The notes: generated by a model from the sequence alone, not told the origin. Counted from the first letter of the stretch, positions 42,021 to 53,268 are shown. The stretch is DNA of 64,000 bases from Desulfarculaceae bacterium (GCA_021737145.1 JAIPEN010000002.1:186001-250000), one strand, 5' to 3'. A program made the numbers and translations.

Positions 42021-44441
42021 CTAGGCGCGCAGGGTGGCCTGGAACTTGTCCAGCAGACGCTCCACCAGGGCCTGGTAGCCCGGAGTGACCTCCTCGTAGG
42101 TGAGGGTGCGCTCGTCGGACTGGTAGGTCAGGCGCAGGCCCAGGGACTTCTGGTCCTTGGCCAGGGGCTTGCCCCGGTACACGTCGAAGACCTCCACCGA
42201 GACCAGCCAGGGGTCGTCGCCCGAGCGGGCCGCGTCCATCACCTCGCCGGCGCGCACCGCCTCGTCCAACACCAGGGCCACGTCGCGCACCACCTCGGGG
42301 TAGCGGGGCAGGTGTCTGAACTCCTTGAGGCGCACCGCCATCTCGGTGATCAGGTCGAAGTCCAGGTCCAGGACATAGGTGGGGCGGTCCAGGTCGAAGG
42401 CCTTGGCCGCGCGCTTGTTCAACAGGCCCAGCTCGCCCAGGGGGCGGCCCTCCAGGGTCAGGCGGCACCACTCGGCCGGGTCCAGATAGGGCGGCGGATC
42501 GTCGGCCAGCTCGAATCCCAAGCCGGGCAGGTCCAGGGCCGCGGCCAGGTATTCGGCCACGCCCTTGATGTGGCTCAGGCTCACCACCACCTCGCCGTCC
42601 CACCAGGAGGCCGGGGCCATGAGCCCGGCCAGCACCGCGGCCAGGCGGAAAGGCTCTTGGGGCAGCTCCTCGCCGGGGCGGTCCATGAACACCCGGCCCA
42701 CCTCGAACAGGCCCACGTCGGGCACCCGGTGGGCCAGGTTGCGCGCCGCGGCGCTCAGCAGACCGGGCAGCAGGCTGGTGCGGAGCTCGGAGAGCTCCTC
42801 GCTCAGGGGGTTCATCAGCTTGACTATGGAGCGGCGGGGGTCGTCCGGGGCCAGGCCCAGCTGGTCCGCCGCCTTGGGATGGGCAAAGGAGTAGCAGATG
42901 GCCTCGTCCAAGCCCTGGGCGGTCATGGCGTCGCGGGCCAGGGCCCGGGCCCGCTGGGGCCAGGGCCGGGGCGCGGCCCCGATCTCGGCCTTGGGCAGGC
43001 GGTGCGGGAAGTTGTTGTAGCCCACCACCCGGGCCACCTCTTCGGTGAGGTCCACCGGGCGCTCCAGGTCGGTGCGCGCCGCGGGCGGCTCGGCGATGAT
43101 GGTGTCCTCGTCCGGCCCGTCGCTCACCGCGATGCCCAGGCTCTTCAGGGGGGCCACCACCTCGTCCTTGCCCAGGGGCAGGCCCAGGAAGGCGGCGGTG
43201 CGGCTGACGCTCAGGGGGATGCGGGGCGCCTGGTAGGCAACCGGATAGGCGTCGATGATCCCGGCCGCCACCTGGCCGCCGGCCAGCTCGTCCATGAGCC
43301 GGGCCGCGCGGTTGCCCGCCCGGGCGCAGCCGGCCAGGTCGATGCCCCGCTCGAAGCGGTAGCTGGCCTCGGTGCTCAGCCCCAGATGCTTGGAGGTGCG
43401 CCGGATGGTCAGGGGGTCGAAGAAGGCGCTCTCGATGAGCACGTCGGTGGTGTCGTCGGTGACCTCGCTGTTGAGGCCGCCCATGACCCCGGCCAGACCC
43501 ACCGCCCGGTCGTCGTCGCAGATAAGCAGGTCGCTGCCGGTGAGGGTGCGCTCCTGGCCGTCCAGGGTGATGAACTTCTCGCCCTCGGCCGCCATCTTCA
43601 CCACGATCTTGTGGCCGGCCACCTGGCCGAAATCAAAGGCGTGCAAGGGCTGGCCCAGCTCCACCAGCACGTAGTTGGTCACGTCCACCACGTTGCTGAT
43701 GGGCCGGATGCCGCAGGCCATGAGCCGGTCGCGCATCCACAGGGGCGAAGGCCCGATCTTCACGCCCTTGATCAGGCGCCCGGTGTAGCGGGGGCAGGCC
43801 TTCGCGTCGTGCACCTCGATCACCGCCTGGCCCTCGATGCCCGGCTGGTGCTCCGCCGGGTCGCACTGGGGCAGCCGGAGGGGCTGGTTCAGCAGGGCGG
43901 CCACGTCGCGGGCCACGCCCAACACGCTCAGGGCGTCGCCCCGGTTGGGGGTGATGGAAATCTCCAGGACCTGGGTCTCCAGGTTCAAAAGATCGACCAG
44001 CTCCCGGCCCACCTCGGCCTCCGGGTCCAGCACCATCAGGCCGCTGTGATCCTCGCTCAGGCCCAGGTCGCGCTCCGAGCAGAGCATGCCGCAGGACTCG
44101 ACTCCCCGGATCTTGACCTTGGTTAGCTCCTGCCCGTCCTCGCCCAGCACCGCGCCCACCTGGGCCAGGGGGGTGAGCATGCCCACCTCCAGGTTCGGGG
44201 CTCCGCAGACCAGGGTCTCGCGGCGTCCCTGGCCGCAGTCCACCTCGGCCAGGCGCAGGCGGTCGGCGTTGGGATGGGGCTCGATGGCCAGAACCTTGGC
44301 GGAGATGACCTTCTTGAGCCCGCTAAATCGGTCGATCACCCCGTCCACTTCCAGACCGGAGTTGGTCAACAGATCGGCCAGGTCCTGGGCCGAAAGGTCA
44401 AAATCCACGAAGTCCCGCAGCCAATTGAGCGGTACGAGCAT
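42021..44441 (-). CDS. pheT: Phenylalanyl-tRNA synthetase beta subunit
   Basis: An 806-residue subunit of the alpha2-beta2 PheRS. The N-terminal tRNA-binding domain (KKVISAKVLAIEPHPNADRLRLAEVDCGQG) and B3/B4 editing region (ISITPNRGDALSVLGVARDVAALL) come first, then B5, the catalytic-like core (FERGIDLAGCARAGNRAARLMDEL) and the C-terminal FDX-ACB domain (RHLPRYPEVVRDVALVLDEAV...) that binds the tRNA anticodon. Length is normal. It begins 9 bases after the pheS stop. Confidence 0.97.
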   Translation of the reverse strand: MLVPLNWLRDFVDFDLSAQDLADLLTNSGLEVDGVIDRFSGLKKVISAKVLAIEPHPNADRLRLAEVDCGQGRRETLVCGAPNLEVGMLTPLAQVGAVLGEDGQELTKVKIRGVESCGMLCSERDLGLSEDHSGLMVLDPEAEVGRELVDLLNLETQVLEISITPNRGDALSVLGVARDVAALLNQPLRLPQCDPAEHQPGIEGQAVIEVHDAKACPRYTGRLIKGVKIGPSPLWMRDRLMACGIRPISNVVDVTNYVLVELGQPLHAFDFGQVAGHKIVVKMAAEGEKFITLDGQERTLTGSDLLICDDDRAVGLAGVMGGLNSEVTDDTTDVLIESAFFDPLTIRRTSKHLGLSTEASYRFERGIDLAGCARAGNRAARLMDELAGGQVAAGIIDAYPVAYQAPRIPLSVSRTAAFLGLPLGKDEVVAPLKSLGIAVSDGPDEDTIIAEPPAARTDLERPVDLTEEVARVVGYNNFPHRLPKAEIGAAPRPWPQRARALARDAMTAQGLDEAICYSFAHPKAADQLGLAPDDPRRSIVKLMNPLSEELSELRTSLLPGLLSAAARNLAHRVPDVGLFEVGRVFMDRPGEELPQEPFRLAAVLAGLMAPASWWDGEVVVSLSHIKGVAEYLAAALDLPGLGFELADDPPPYLDPAEWCRLTLEGRPLGELGLLNKRAAKAFDLDRPTYVLDLDFDLITEMAVRLKEFRHLPRYPEVVRDVALVLDEAVRAGEVMDAARSGDDPWLVSVEVFDVYRGKPLAKDQKSLGLRLTYQSDERTLTYEEVTPGYQALVERLLDKFQATLRA

Positions 44442-44450
44442 GAACAGCTC

Positions 44451-45464
44451 CTAAAACTGGCGAATGAAACGAAGGTCGTTGTCGTAGAACATCCGGAGGT
44501 CGTCGATGCCCCAGCGAAGCATGGCGATGCGCTCGATGCCCATGCCAAAGGCGAAGCCGGTCACCTTGTCGGGATCGTAGCCCACGTTTTTGAACACGTT
44601 GGGGTCCACCATGCCCGAGCCCAGGATCTCCAGCCAGCCGGTGTGACTGCACACCCGGCAGCCGTCGCCCTTGCAAACCACGCAGCCGATGTCCACCTCG
44701 GCGCTGGGCTCGGTGAAGGGGAAGAAGCTGGGCCTGAAACGCACCGGCACCTCGGGTCCGAAGATCTGGTGCACGAAGTTGATCAACACCCCTTTGTACT
44801 CGGCGAAGGTGATGTCCTCGCCCACCATCAGCCCCTCCACCTGGTGGAACATGGGGGTGTGGGTGGCGTCGGAGTCGCGCCGGAAAGCCTTGCCCGGACA
44901 CACGATCCTCAGCGGCGGCTTTTCTTTTTCCATGGTGCGGATCTGGGCCGAGGAGGTATGGGTGCGCAGCACCACCTGGTCGGAGATGTAGAAGGTGTCC
45001 TGCATGTCCCGGGCCGGGTGGTCCGGGGGCATGTTCAGGGCTTCGAAGCAATACCAGTCCAGCTCCACCTCCGGGGTCTCCACCACCTGGAATCCCATGC
45101 GGTTGAAGACCTCCAGGATGAGGCGCTCGGTCTGGGTGATGGGGTGCAGCCGCCCCCGGCGGGGCCGGATGCCCGGCAGGGTGGGGTCCACCCCCCGGCG
45201 CGAGGCCGTGCCCCGGCCGGCGCTGCTCAGGCGCTCGGACGCCTGGCTCAGGGCCTGCTCCAACTCCTTCTTCACCTGATTGGCCAGTTGGCCAAAGGCG
45301 GGGCGTTCTTCCGGGGGCAGGGTGCCGGTTTTGCGCAGCAGTCCGGTGAGCAGGCCCTTGCGCCCCAGATAGCGGGTGCTCAGTTGCTCCAGGGCGTCCT
45401 CGCTCTGGGCGTCGGACACCTCGGCCAGGGCCTGGTTCTTTAGGTCGATCAGCTCCTGCTGCAT
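44451..45464 (-). CDS. pheS: Phenylalanyl-tRNA synthetase alpha subunit
   Basis: A 337-residue class II synthetase subunit. The N-terminal coiled coil leads to the catalytic core: HPITQTERLILEVFNRMGFQVVETPEVELDWYCFEALNMPPDHPARDMQDTFYI holds motif 1 and the conserved HPAR-MQDTFY; FRRDSDATHTPMFHQVEGLMV is motif 2; GFAFGMGIERIAMLRWGIDDLR is motif 3. It charges tRNA-Phe with PheT. It follows rplT by 13 bases. Confidence 0.97.
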   Translation of the reverse strand: MQQELIDLKNQALAEVSDAQSEDALEQLSTRYLGRKGLLTGLLRKTGTLPPEERPAFGQLANQVKKELEQALSQASERLSSAGRGTASRRGVDPTLPGIRPRRGRLHPITQTERLILEVFNRMGFQVVETPEVELDWYCFEALNMPPDHPARDMQDTFYISDQVVLRTHTSSAQIRTMEKEKPPLRIVCPGKAFRRDSDATHTPMFHQVEGLMVGEDITFAEYKGVLINFVHQIFGPEVPVRFRPSFFPFTEPSAEVDIGCVVCKGDGCRVCSHTGWLEILGSGMVDPNVFKNVGYDPDKVTGFAFGMGIERIAMLRWGIDDLRMFYDNDLRFIRQF

Positions 45465-45477
45465 GGGCCAGCCGCCT

Positions 45478-45831
45478 TTAGGCCGGCTGCTTGGCCAGGC
45501 CGGCCACCGCCGCGAAGCCCTGCGGGTCGCTCACGGCCAGCTCGGCCAGGATCTTGCGGTCCAGGGCCACCGAGGACTTGTTGAGCCCGTCGATGAGGCG
45601 GCTGTAGCTCAGGCCCTGCTCGCGGGCCGCGGCGTTGATGCGCACGATCCACAGCTTGCGGAACTCGCGCTTTTTGGCCTTGCGGTCGCGATAGGCGAAG
45701 GCCATGGCGCGTTCCACGGTTTCGCTGGCGGTCCGCAGCAGCTTGCGGCGGCCGCCCACATAGCCCTTGGCTTGCTTGAGCACCTTGTTGCGGCGGCGCC
45801 GGGCCTTGAATCCGCGTCTTACTCGAGGCAT
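45478..45831 (-). CDS. rplT: 50S ribosomal protein L20
   Basis: A 117-residue basic protein ([57 protein letters not shown]). Normal length for L20, which nucleates early 50S assembly and in enterobacteria represses rpmI-rplT by binding the mRNA. The intergenic space to rpmI is 27 bases; I could not identify an L20-binding fold by eye. Confidence 0.97.
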   Translation of the reverse strand: MPRVRRGFKARRRRNKVLKQAKGYVGGRRKLLRTASETVERAMAFAYRDRKAKKREFRKLWIVRINAAAREQGLSYSRLIDGLNKSSVALDRKILAELAVSDPQGFAAVAGLAKQPA

Positions 45832-45858
45832 GGTCTCTTATCTCCCGCGCGTGCCTGC

Positions 45859-46056
45859 CTACAGGTTGGGCAGCAGGCGCTTGATTCCCTTTTCATTGGT
45901 CTTGTCCACCAGGCCGCCTTGGCGGAGGCCGCGCTTACGCTTGGTGGTCTTCTTGGTCAAAATATGGCTGGCGTAAGCCTTGTTGCGCTTGATGCGCCCA
46001 CCACCGGTGGCCTTGAACCGTTTGGCCGCGGCGCGGTTGGTTTTGATCTTGGGCAT
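45859..46056 (-). CDS. rpmI: 50S ribosomal protein L35
   Basis: A 65-residue basic protein: [33 protein letters not shown]..., the typical L35 sequence. It lies between infC (35 bases upstream) and rplT in the standard infC-rpmI-rplT order. The start is ATG with GGAG about 8 bases upstream. Confidence 0.96.
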   Translation of the reverse strand: MPKIKTNRAAAKRFKATGGGRIKRNKAYASHILTKKTTKRKRGLRQGGLVDKTNEKGIKRLLPNL

Positions 46057-46091
46057 GGTCCGATTCTCCGTTTCGTGTATCCGGCCCGGCC

Positions 46092-46613
46092 TCAGTTGGC
46101 CGAGCGCGGTGAGATGAACACGTGCATGAAGCGGCCCTCCATGCGGGGTTCGCCGTCGGGCTGGCCGATGTCGGTCAGGTCCTCCAGCACCCGCCTCAGC
46201 AGTTGCACCCCCAGCTCGGGATAAGCTATCTCCCGGCCCCGGAACTGCACCGTGATCTTGACCCGGTTGCGCTCCTCCAAAAAACGCCGCGCGTTGCGCA
46301 TCTTGAACCCAAAATCGTGATCCTCGATCTTGGGCCGCAGCTTGACCTCCTTGACCTGGGTCAGGCTCTGGCGTTTTTTGGCTTCCTGGGCCTTTTTGGC
46401 CTGCTGATACTTGTACTTGCCGTAGTCCATCACCCGGCAGACCGGGGGGTCGGCGTTGGGCGCCACCTCCACCAGGTCCATACCGGCCTCGGACGCGATC
46501 CTCATGGCCTCGTCAGTCTCCACCACCCCCACTTGGTTTCCCTCGGCGTCCACCAGACGCACCATGGGGGAGCGAATTGCGGTATTCACCCGCACGCGTT
46601 CTTGCTTGGCTAT
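46092..46613 (-). CDS. infC: Translation initiation factor IF-3 (AUA start)
   Basis: A 173-residue IF-3. The first normal start codon in frame is GTG at 46595, but family alignment needs the six residues before it: [25 protein letters not shown] matches the usual IAK-Q-RVN-IR...VRLID-G. The codon there is ATA at 46613-46611, preceded by AAGGACC and AGGAGGAG, a good ribosome-binding site. IF-3 genes commonly use rare start codons such as AUU, so that the factor inhibits its own translation; AUA fits this logic. The N-domain ends near 80, then [16 protein letters not shown] and the C-domain. Downstream of thrS by 55 bases. Confidence 0.92.
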   Translation of the reverse strand: MAKQERVRVNTAIRSPMVRLVDAEGNQVGVVETDEAMRIASEAGMDLVEVAPNADPPVCRVMDYGKYKYQQAKKAQEAKKRQSLTQVKEVKLRPKIEDHDFGFKMRNARRFLEERNRVKITVQFRGREIAYPELGVQLLRRVLEDLTDIGQPDGEPRMEGRFMHVFISPRSAN

Positions 46614-46668
46614 GGTCCTTCTCCTCCTCTTCTCACAAATCCATGGCCCGCCCCGGGGCCCTCCGGGC

Positions 46669-48576
<1,908 letters not shown>

Positions 48577-48620
48577 GTCTTGGGCCAAAACAAACAAAAC
48601 TCCCTTCACCTGGCGCAAGA

Positions 48621-48652
48621 GCCCCGCCCGGCTCCAAGCCGGCTGGCGGGGC
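48621..48652 (-). promoter_or_regulatory. Strong leader hairpin between tRNA-Val and thrS
   Basis: GCCCCGCC (48621-48628) pairs with GGCGGGGC (48645-48652), with an inner CCGGC / GCCGG stem around a 5-base loop. It has no proper T-tract after it, so readthrough into thrS is possible. It may end or process the tRNA-Val transcript or shape the thrS leader. No T-box features (specifier loop, T-box bulge) could be found. Confidence 0.5.
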
Positions 48653-48671
48653 CTGCGGTCCAGGCCGGGTC

Positions 48672-48746
48672 TGGTAGGCACGCCGGGATTTGAACCCGGG
48701 ACCTCTACCGTGTCAGGGTAGCGCTCTCCCCCTGAGCTACGTGCCT
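48672..48746 (-). tRNA. tRNA-Val (anticodon GAC)
   Basis: A 75-base cloverleaf with encoded CCA. Acceptor AGGCACG pairs with CGTGCCT; D arm AGCTCAGGGGGAGAGCGC; anticodon arm CTACC-CTGACAC-GGTAG with anticodon GAC (codon GTC, Val); T arm CCGGG-TTCAAAT-CCCGG. It lies upstream of thrS on the same strand, perhaps cotranscribed. Confidence 0.95.
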
Positions 48747-48837
48747 GAAATTGAAACCTTCTTCTACCAGCCGCACCCTGCACTGTCAAGCGGGTTCGCG
48801 GTCAGGAGCCCCCTGTTTAACCGCTTGGAGGCGCGCT

Positions 48838-50361
48838 TTACTGTCCCTGCTCCCACGGGAAGGTCACCTTGCCCGAACCAGAGCCCTGTCCGGTCCCGGA
48901 TGGGGCGTTTTGCTCCATTTTTTGGTCCGAGGGCGCGGCCGGCTGGGCCGGCTTGCTCTCCTGCGCGGGCTTGGCCGCGGGCTGGGCTGCGGGCTGGGCC
49001 GCTGGCTTGGCCTTGGGCTGCTCCCAGGGGAACTTCTGGTCCGAGGGCGCACCCGGTTGGGCCGGCTGGCTCTCCTGCTGCTGCTGCGGTTGCCCCTGCT
49101 TTTGGGCCGGAGCCTGGCCTTTTTGCTGCTCCCAGGGGAAGGGCTCGTCGCCGGTCTTGGGCTTGGCGGCCGGGGCGCCCTGGCCGGGGGCAGGCCTCAA
49201 CATCGGGGTTCCGGGCTGGCGGGGGATTATCACCACCTCCATGGCCTTTTTGCTCTGCTCCACCACGTTGACCAGGAAGTCCCCGTATTGCTTGACCATT
49301 AGCTGGTCAGCCAAAGAGGAGGCCGGCCCCTTGAGGGTCAGGGTGAAGGTGGCCCTGCCCGCTCCGGCCGAAACCCGCTGCAACGATTCCACCAGGTCGT
49401 CCATGCCCAGCATGGTCTTTTCCAGGCGCATTAGCTGGCCCAGGGAGCGCACTCCGCTCACCTTGAGGGTCAGCTTGCGGCTGACCGGGGTGGCTTCGGC
49501 CAGCCGGGCCGAGAGCTTGGCCATGAGGTTGCGCACCGAGAACTCCACCTGGGCCAGCAGTTTGGAATACTCCTCCGCCGCCGGGGTGGTGTGGTAGTTG
49601 GGCCCCTCGGTCTCCTCGATGGCCATCACCTGGCCCGAGCGGGTGTCGATGGCCAAAAGCTGCACCAAGGGCGGCGGTATCACCATCTTGGGGGTGACCA
49701 GGGGATAGGTGCGGATGCTGCCCAGGAGCACCACCTGGGCCCCGGCCTGACGGGCGAACTCCAGGGCCTGGGCCTCGGAGAGCACCGGCTGATGCATGTC
49801 CGGGGTGAGCAGGGCCTTTAGGGGCTGGGGATTGACGATGCGGATGCCCATGCTCTTGATCACCTTGGTCAGGGGAGCCGGGGAGTCGGGCGCGCCGGGC
49901 AGGCCGGACCACCAGTACACCGGCGGACGTCCCGGCGCGGTCTCCTCGCTCACCATCACCAGCACGGTTCCCATGTGGGAGGTGGGCAGCTTCAGGGCGG
50001 CGCGGATAAGGGCGTGGGTGAGGGCGCGCTGGTCGATGGTGACCGACACCAGGGCCAGGAAGAATTCGCCCGAAGGAGCCGAGGCCACCAGGGTGTAGTT
50101 GTTGATGTAGCGCTTGGCGTCGGCCAGCACTTCCTGATTCAGCACCGCCAGGTTGCCCCGCAGGGTGGCCGGGTCCAGGGAGCTGGCCGCCGCCTGGGCC
50201 ACCGCCCGGAACTGGGCGTCGGTCACGGCCGCTTCCTTGGCCGCCGCCTCGTTGCCCCCCAGGGGAGCCCGACCCAGCACCAGGAAGGTGTCGGCCCCGG
50301 CCGGCGCGGCGGCCAGCAGCAGGGCCATGATCAGCAGCGTGGTCAAAAGCGTCTTCATCAT
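48838..50361 (-). CDS. Exported FlgT-like protein with three FPWEQ repeats
   Basis: A 507-residue protein with signal peptide MMKTLLTTLLIMALLLAAAPAGA. Residues 25-125 resemble FlgT/LPP20-type N-domains (AAAKEAAVTDAQFRAVAQAA, ADAKRYINNYTLVASAPSGEFFLALVSVTID); the middle has QVVLLGSIRTYPL as in FlgT middle domains. A region of alpha/beta fold follows (to about 395). The last ~110 residues are Pro/Gln/Ala-rich low complexity with three copies of FPWEQ, the last almost terminal (VTFPWEQGQ). Function unknown; FlgT stabilises flagellar H/T rings but there are no flagellar genes here. AAGGGA precedes the ATG. It follows miaA by 9 bases, so it may be cotranscribed. Confidence 0.72.
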   Translation of the reverse strand: MMKTLLTTLLIMALLLAAAPAGADTFLVLGRAPLGGNEAAAKEAAVTDAQFRAVAQAAASSLDPATLRGNLAVLNQEVLADAKRYINNYTLVASAPSGEFFLALVSVTIDQRALTHALIRAALKLPTSHMGTVLVMVSEETAPGRPPVYWWSGLPGAPDSPAPLTKVIKSMGIRIVNPQPLKALLTPDMHQPVLSEAQALEFARQAGAQVVLLGSIRTYPLVTPKMVIPPPLVQLLAIDTRSGQVMAIEETEGPNYHTTPAAEEYSKLLAQVEFSVRNLMAKLSARLAEATPVSRKLTLKVSGVRSLGQLMRLEKTMLGMDDLVESLQRVSAGAGRATFTLTLKGPASSLADQLMVKQYGDFLVNVVEQSKKAMEVVIIPRQPGTPMLRPAPGQGAPAAKPKTGDEPFPWEQQKGQAPAQKQGQPQQQQESQPAQPGAPSDQKFPWEQPKAKPAAQPAAQPAAKPAQESKPAQPAAPSDQKMEQNAPSGTGQGSGSGKVTFPWEQGQ

Positions 50362-50370
50362 CCGTTCCCT

Positions 50371-51294
50371 TCAAGACCAGAAGCCGGCCACCCGCCGGCT
50401 AACGCCCTCATGGTCGTCAGCATGATGCCAGTGCAGGCCCTCCACCCCGCGAAACCAGGTTAGCTGGCGCTTGGCGTAGGCCTTGGTTGCCTTAATCATA
50501 TCAAACAGCGCGTCATCCGGCTGCATGCGTCCGCTCAGAGCGGCCCGGGCCTGGCGGTAGCCCAGGCTGGCCAGGCCCGGCGACTCGGGCGGCGTCCCCG
50601 TTTTGATCAGCCCCGCCACCTCCTCCAGCAGCCCTCCGTCCCACATGGCCCGGGCCCGCAATTCGATGCGCTGGTTCAGCTCTTCGCGGAGGCGCTCCAG
50701 GCCGATGATCAGGTGTTGGTAGCGGGGCTGGTCCTTTTGGTGGCGCTTTAGTTGCTCGCTAAAGGGCCGGCCGGTCTGCAAACACACCTCCAGGGCCCTG
50801 AGCACCCGCTGGCGGTCATTGGGGTGCAGCCGGGCGGCGGCTGCCGGGTCCTTGGCCGCCAGGCGTTGGTGCATGGCCTCCGGGCCCTCGGCCTCCCACT
50901 GAACGCCAAGCTCCTGGCGCAGGGCCGGGTCCACCGGCGGGGCCGGGACCAGGCCCCAGAGCAGGGCCTTGATGTACAGGCCGGTGCCTCCCACCACCAG
51001 GGCCTTTTTGCCCCGGGCGTGGATTTCGGCGATGGCCTCCCCGGCCATCTCCGCGTAGCGCGCGGCCGAAAAGCCCTCGGCCGGATCGGCCACATCGATG
51101 AGATGGTGGGGCGCCTGGGCCCGCTCCTGGGCGGTGGGTTTGGCCGAGCCGATGTCCAGGCCCCGGTACACCTGCACGCTGTCCGCGCCCACGATCTCGG
51201 CATCGTGCTCCCGGGCCAGGCGCAGGGAAAGGGCGGTCTTGCCCGCCGCGGTGGGCCCGGCCAGCACCACCAGGGCCGGTGAGTCAGGAGCCAT
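50371..51294 (-). CDS. miaA: tRNA dimethylallyltransferase
   Basis: A 307-residue enzyme that adds the dimethylallyl group to A37 of tRNAs reading UNN codons. LAGPTAAGKTALSLRLA is the P-loop; DSVQVYRGLDIGSAKPT and PHHLIDVADPAEGFSAARYAEMA are diagnostic; VGGTGLYIKALLWGL follows. The product is the substrate for MiaB (10615-11943). It overlaps mutL by 11 bases in the usual mutL-miaA order, so they are cotranscribed. Confidence 0.96.
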   Translation of the reverse strand: MAPDSPALVVLAGPTAAGKTALSLRLAREHDAEIVGADSVQVYRGLDIGSAKPTAQERAQAPHHLIDVADPAEGFSAARYAEMAGEAIAEIHARGKKALVVGGTGLYIKALLWGLVPAPPVDPALRQELGVQWEAEGPEAMHQRLAAKDPAAAARLHPNDRQRVLRALEVCLQTGRPFSEQLKRHQKDQPRYQHLIIGLERLREELNQRIELRARAMWDGGLLEEVAGLIKTGTPPESPGLASLGYRQARAALSGRMQPDDALFDMIKATKAYAKRQLTWFRGVEGLHWHHADDHEGVSRRVAGFWS

Positions 51295-53077
51295 CGCCGC
51301 TCCGGCGGAACTGGCGGTCCAGCTCGTGGCGGGTGAGCATAAGCATCACCGGCCGGCCGTGGGGGCAGGTCAGGGGAGCGGGCAGGGCGCAGATCTGGTC
51401 CACCAGCTCCTCCAGCTCGCGGGGCTTGAGCCGCTGGCCCTGGCGCACCGAGCCGTGGCAGGCCAGGGAGCGGAGCGCGGTCTCCACGAACTCCGGGGTC
51501 TCCACCTCCAGGCCGCTGGCGCTCATTTGGCTGAGCAGGTCGCGCACCGCCGGGCGGGGGTCGCCGCCGGCCAAATGGGGCGGCACCGCCCGGATGGCCC
51601 AGGTGGCCCCGCCGAATGGCTCCAGCTCCAGGCCCAGGCGGGACCACTGGTCCGCCTGCTCCGAGGCCCAGGCCGCCTCGCCCGGGCTCAGCTCCATGGT
51701 CAGGGGCGACAAGAGTCCCTGGCGGGGCAGCTCGCCCCGGGCCAGGCCCGCCTTGAGCCGTTCGTAGGTCAGGCGCTCGTGGGCCGCGTGCTGGTCGATG
51801 AGCACCAGGCCCTGGGGCGAGGAGCAGAGCACGTACAGGCCGTGCAGCTGGCCGATGACCGTGAGCTCCTCGGCCTTGGTGTAGAGCGGTTGCAGGCGTT
51901 TGGTGCCGCCTCCGGGCAGGGAGAGGCCCTCCTGGGACGCTCGGTCGAGCCCGTCCGGGCGGGAGGAGGGCGCGGGCGGCGGCGGGGAGGCCGGACCCCG
52001 CCCCGGGGCGGCATAGGGCCGGGGAGGCGCGTTCTGGGCCACGCCGGGCCGGGCGCTGGGCTTTACCCCGCGTCCCTTGCTCAGCCCCCGCCTGAGGGCC
52101 CGGGCCAGGGCGTCGTGCACCTCCTGGGACCGGGTGAAGCGCACCTCGGTCTTGGCCGGGTGCACGTTCACGTCCACCAGCTCCGGGTCCAGGGTGAGGT
52201 GCAGCACCACCACCGGGCGGCGGTTGTCGGGCATGAGCCCCCGGTAGGCCTGGTTCACCGCGTGCAGAAGCACCTTGTCGCGCACGAAGCGGCCGTTGAC
52301 AAAGGTGTAGACCTGGTCCGCGGCCGAGCGGCTCAACGAGGGCAGCCCGGCCAGGCCCTCCAGGCCCAGGGGATCCTCGTCCTCTTCCAGGCGCACCATG
52401 GCCTCGGCCGAGGCGCGGCCCAGCAGGGAGGCGGCCCGCACGGCCAAATCCTGCCCGCCGGGCAGGTCGTGCGTCACCTGGTTGCCCACCTTGTAGCGGA
52501 AGGCCACCTCGGGCCGGGCCAGGGCCAGGCGCACCAGGGCCCCGGCCAGGTGCCCGCTCTCGGTGGCCTGGCTTTTTAAAAACTTGCGCCGCGCCGGGGT
52601 GTTGAAAAACAGGTCCTTGACCTCCACCAGGGTGCCCACCGGGCAGCCCACCTGCTCCACCGCCTTGATGGTCCCGCTTTCCACCCTGGCCTGGCTGCCC
52701 GCCTCGTCGCCCGCGCGGCGCGAGCGCAGGAGCATACGGCTCACCGCCGCGATGGAGGGCAGGGCCTCGCCCCTAAAGCCCAGGGAGCCCACATGGGTCA
52801 GCTCCTCGGCGCTGGACACCTTGCTGGTGGCGTGGCGCTCCAGGGCCATCAAGAGGTCGTCCGGCCCCATGCCCGCCCCGTCGTCCACCACCCTTATGAG
52901 CTTGCGCCCTCCGGCGGCCACCTCCACCGCGATGCGCCCCGCGCCCGCGTCCAGGGCGTTTTCCACCAGCTCCTTGAGCACGCTGGCCGGGCGTTCCACC
53001 ACCTCGCCGGCGGCGATCTGGTTGGCCACCTCCTCGGGCAGCAGACGAACGGGCTGGGGGGAATCAAACGGTTGCAT
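51284..53077 (-). CDS. mutL: DNA mismatch repair protein MutL
   Basis: A 597-residue MutL. The GHKL ATPase domain has IAAGEVVERPASVLKELVENALDAGAG, DDGAGM and RGEAL. A proline-rich linker lies at about 335-400. The C-terminal domain has DQHAAHERLTYE, the DQHA(X)2E(X)4E endonuclease motif, as well as ACHGSVRQGQ and CPHGRP, the other conserved C-terminal nuclease elements. So this is the endonuclease-type MutL (as in organisms without MutH), nicking DNA after mismatch recognition by MutS. It is upstream of miaA with an 11-base overlap. Confidence 0.95.
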   Translation of the reverse strand: MQPFDSPQPVRLLPEEVANQIAAGEVVERPASVLKELVENALDAGAGRIAVEVAAGGRKLIRVVDDGAGMGPDDLLMALERHATSKVSSAEELTHVGSLGFRGEALPSIAAVSRMLLRSRRAGDEAGSQARVESGTIKAVEQVGCPVGTLVEVKDLFFNTPARRKFLKSQATESGHLAGALVRLALARPEVAFRYKVGNQVTHDLPGGQDLAVRAASLLGRASAEAMVRLEEDEDPLGLEGLAGLPSLSRSAADQVYTFVNGRFVRDKVLLHAVNQAYRGLMPDNRRPVVVLHLTLDPELVDVNVHPAKTEVRFTRSQEVHDALARALRRGLSKGRGVKPSARPGVAQNAPPRPYAAPGRGPASPPPPAPSSRPDGLDRASQEGLSLPGGGTKRLQPLYTKAEELTVIGQLHGLYVLCSSPQGLVLIDQHAAHERLTYERLKAGLARGELPRQGLLSPLTMELSPGEAAWASEQADQWSRLGLELEPFGGATWAIRAVPPHLAGGDPRPAVRDLLSQMSASGLEVETPEFVETALRSLACHGSVRQGQRLKPRELEELVDQICALPAPLTCPHGRPVMLMLTRHELDRQFRRSGDGS

Positions 53078-53268
53078 AGTCTAGAAGATATAGCACAGGC
53101 CCGCCGGGCCTGACCACTGCGGGCGCTTGTGTCGCGGAGATGGCTGGTGTAAGCTGGCCGGGCCGGGGATGGGCCCCACAGGTTTATCTTCGTGCCGGGC
53201 CCCCGCTGGGAACTATGGAGTGCCTTCTTCCTTCCGGCGGGGTGACCCGGCGGGAACAGGAGCCGACC

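Noticed and set aside
48598-48671. T-box riboswitch before thrS
   Set aside because: A strong hairpin exists, but no T-box bulge sequence (TGGN-type) or specifier loop could be found, and it is close to tRNA-Val.
53096-53112. CAGGCCC-GCC-GGGCCTG hairpin upstream of mutL
   Set aside because: A perfect but short GC palindrome with no T-tract; such palindromes are expected in GC-rich DNA. I see no further support.
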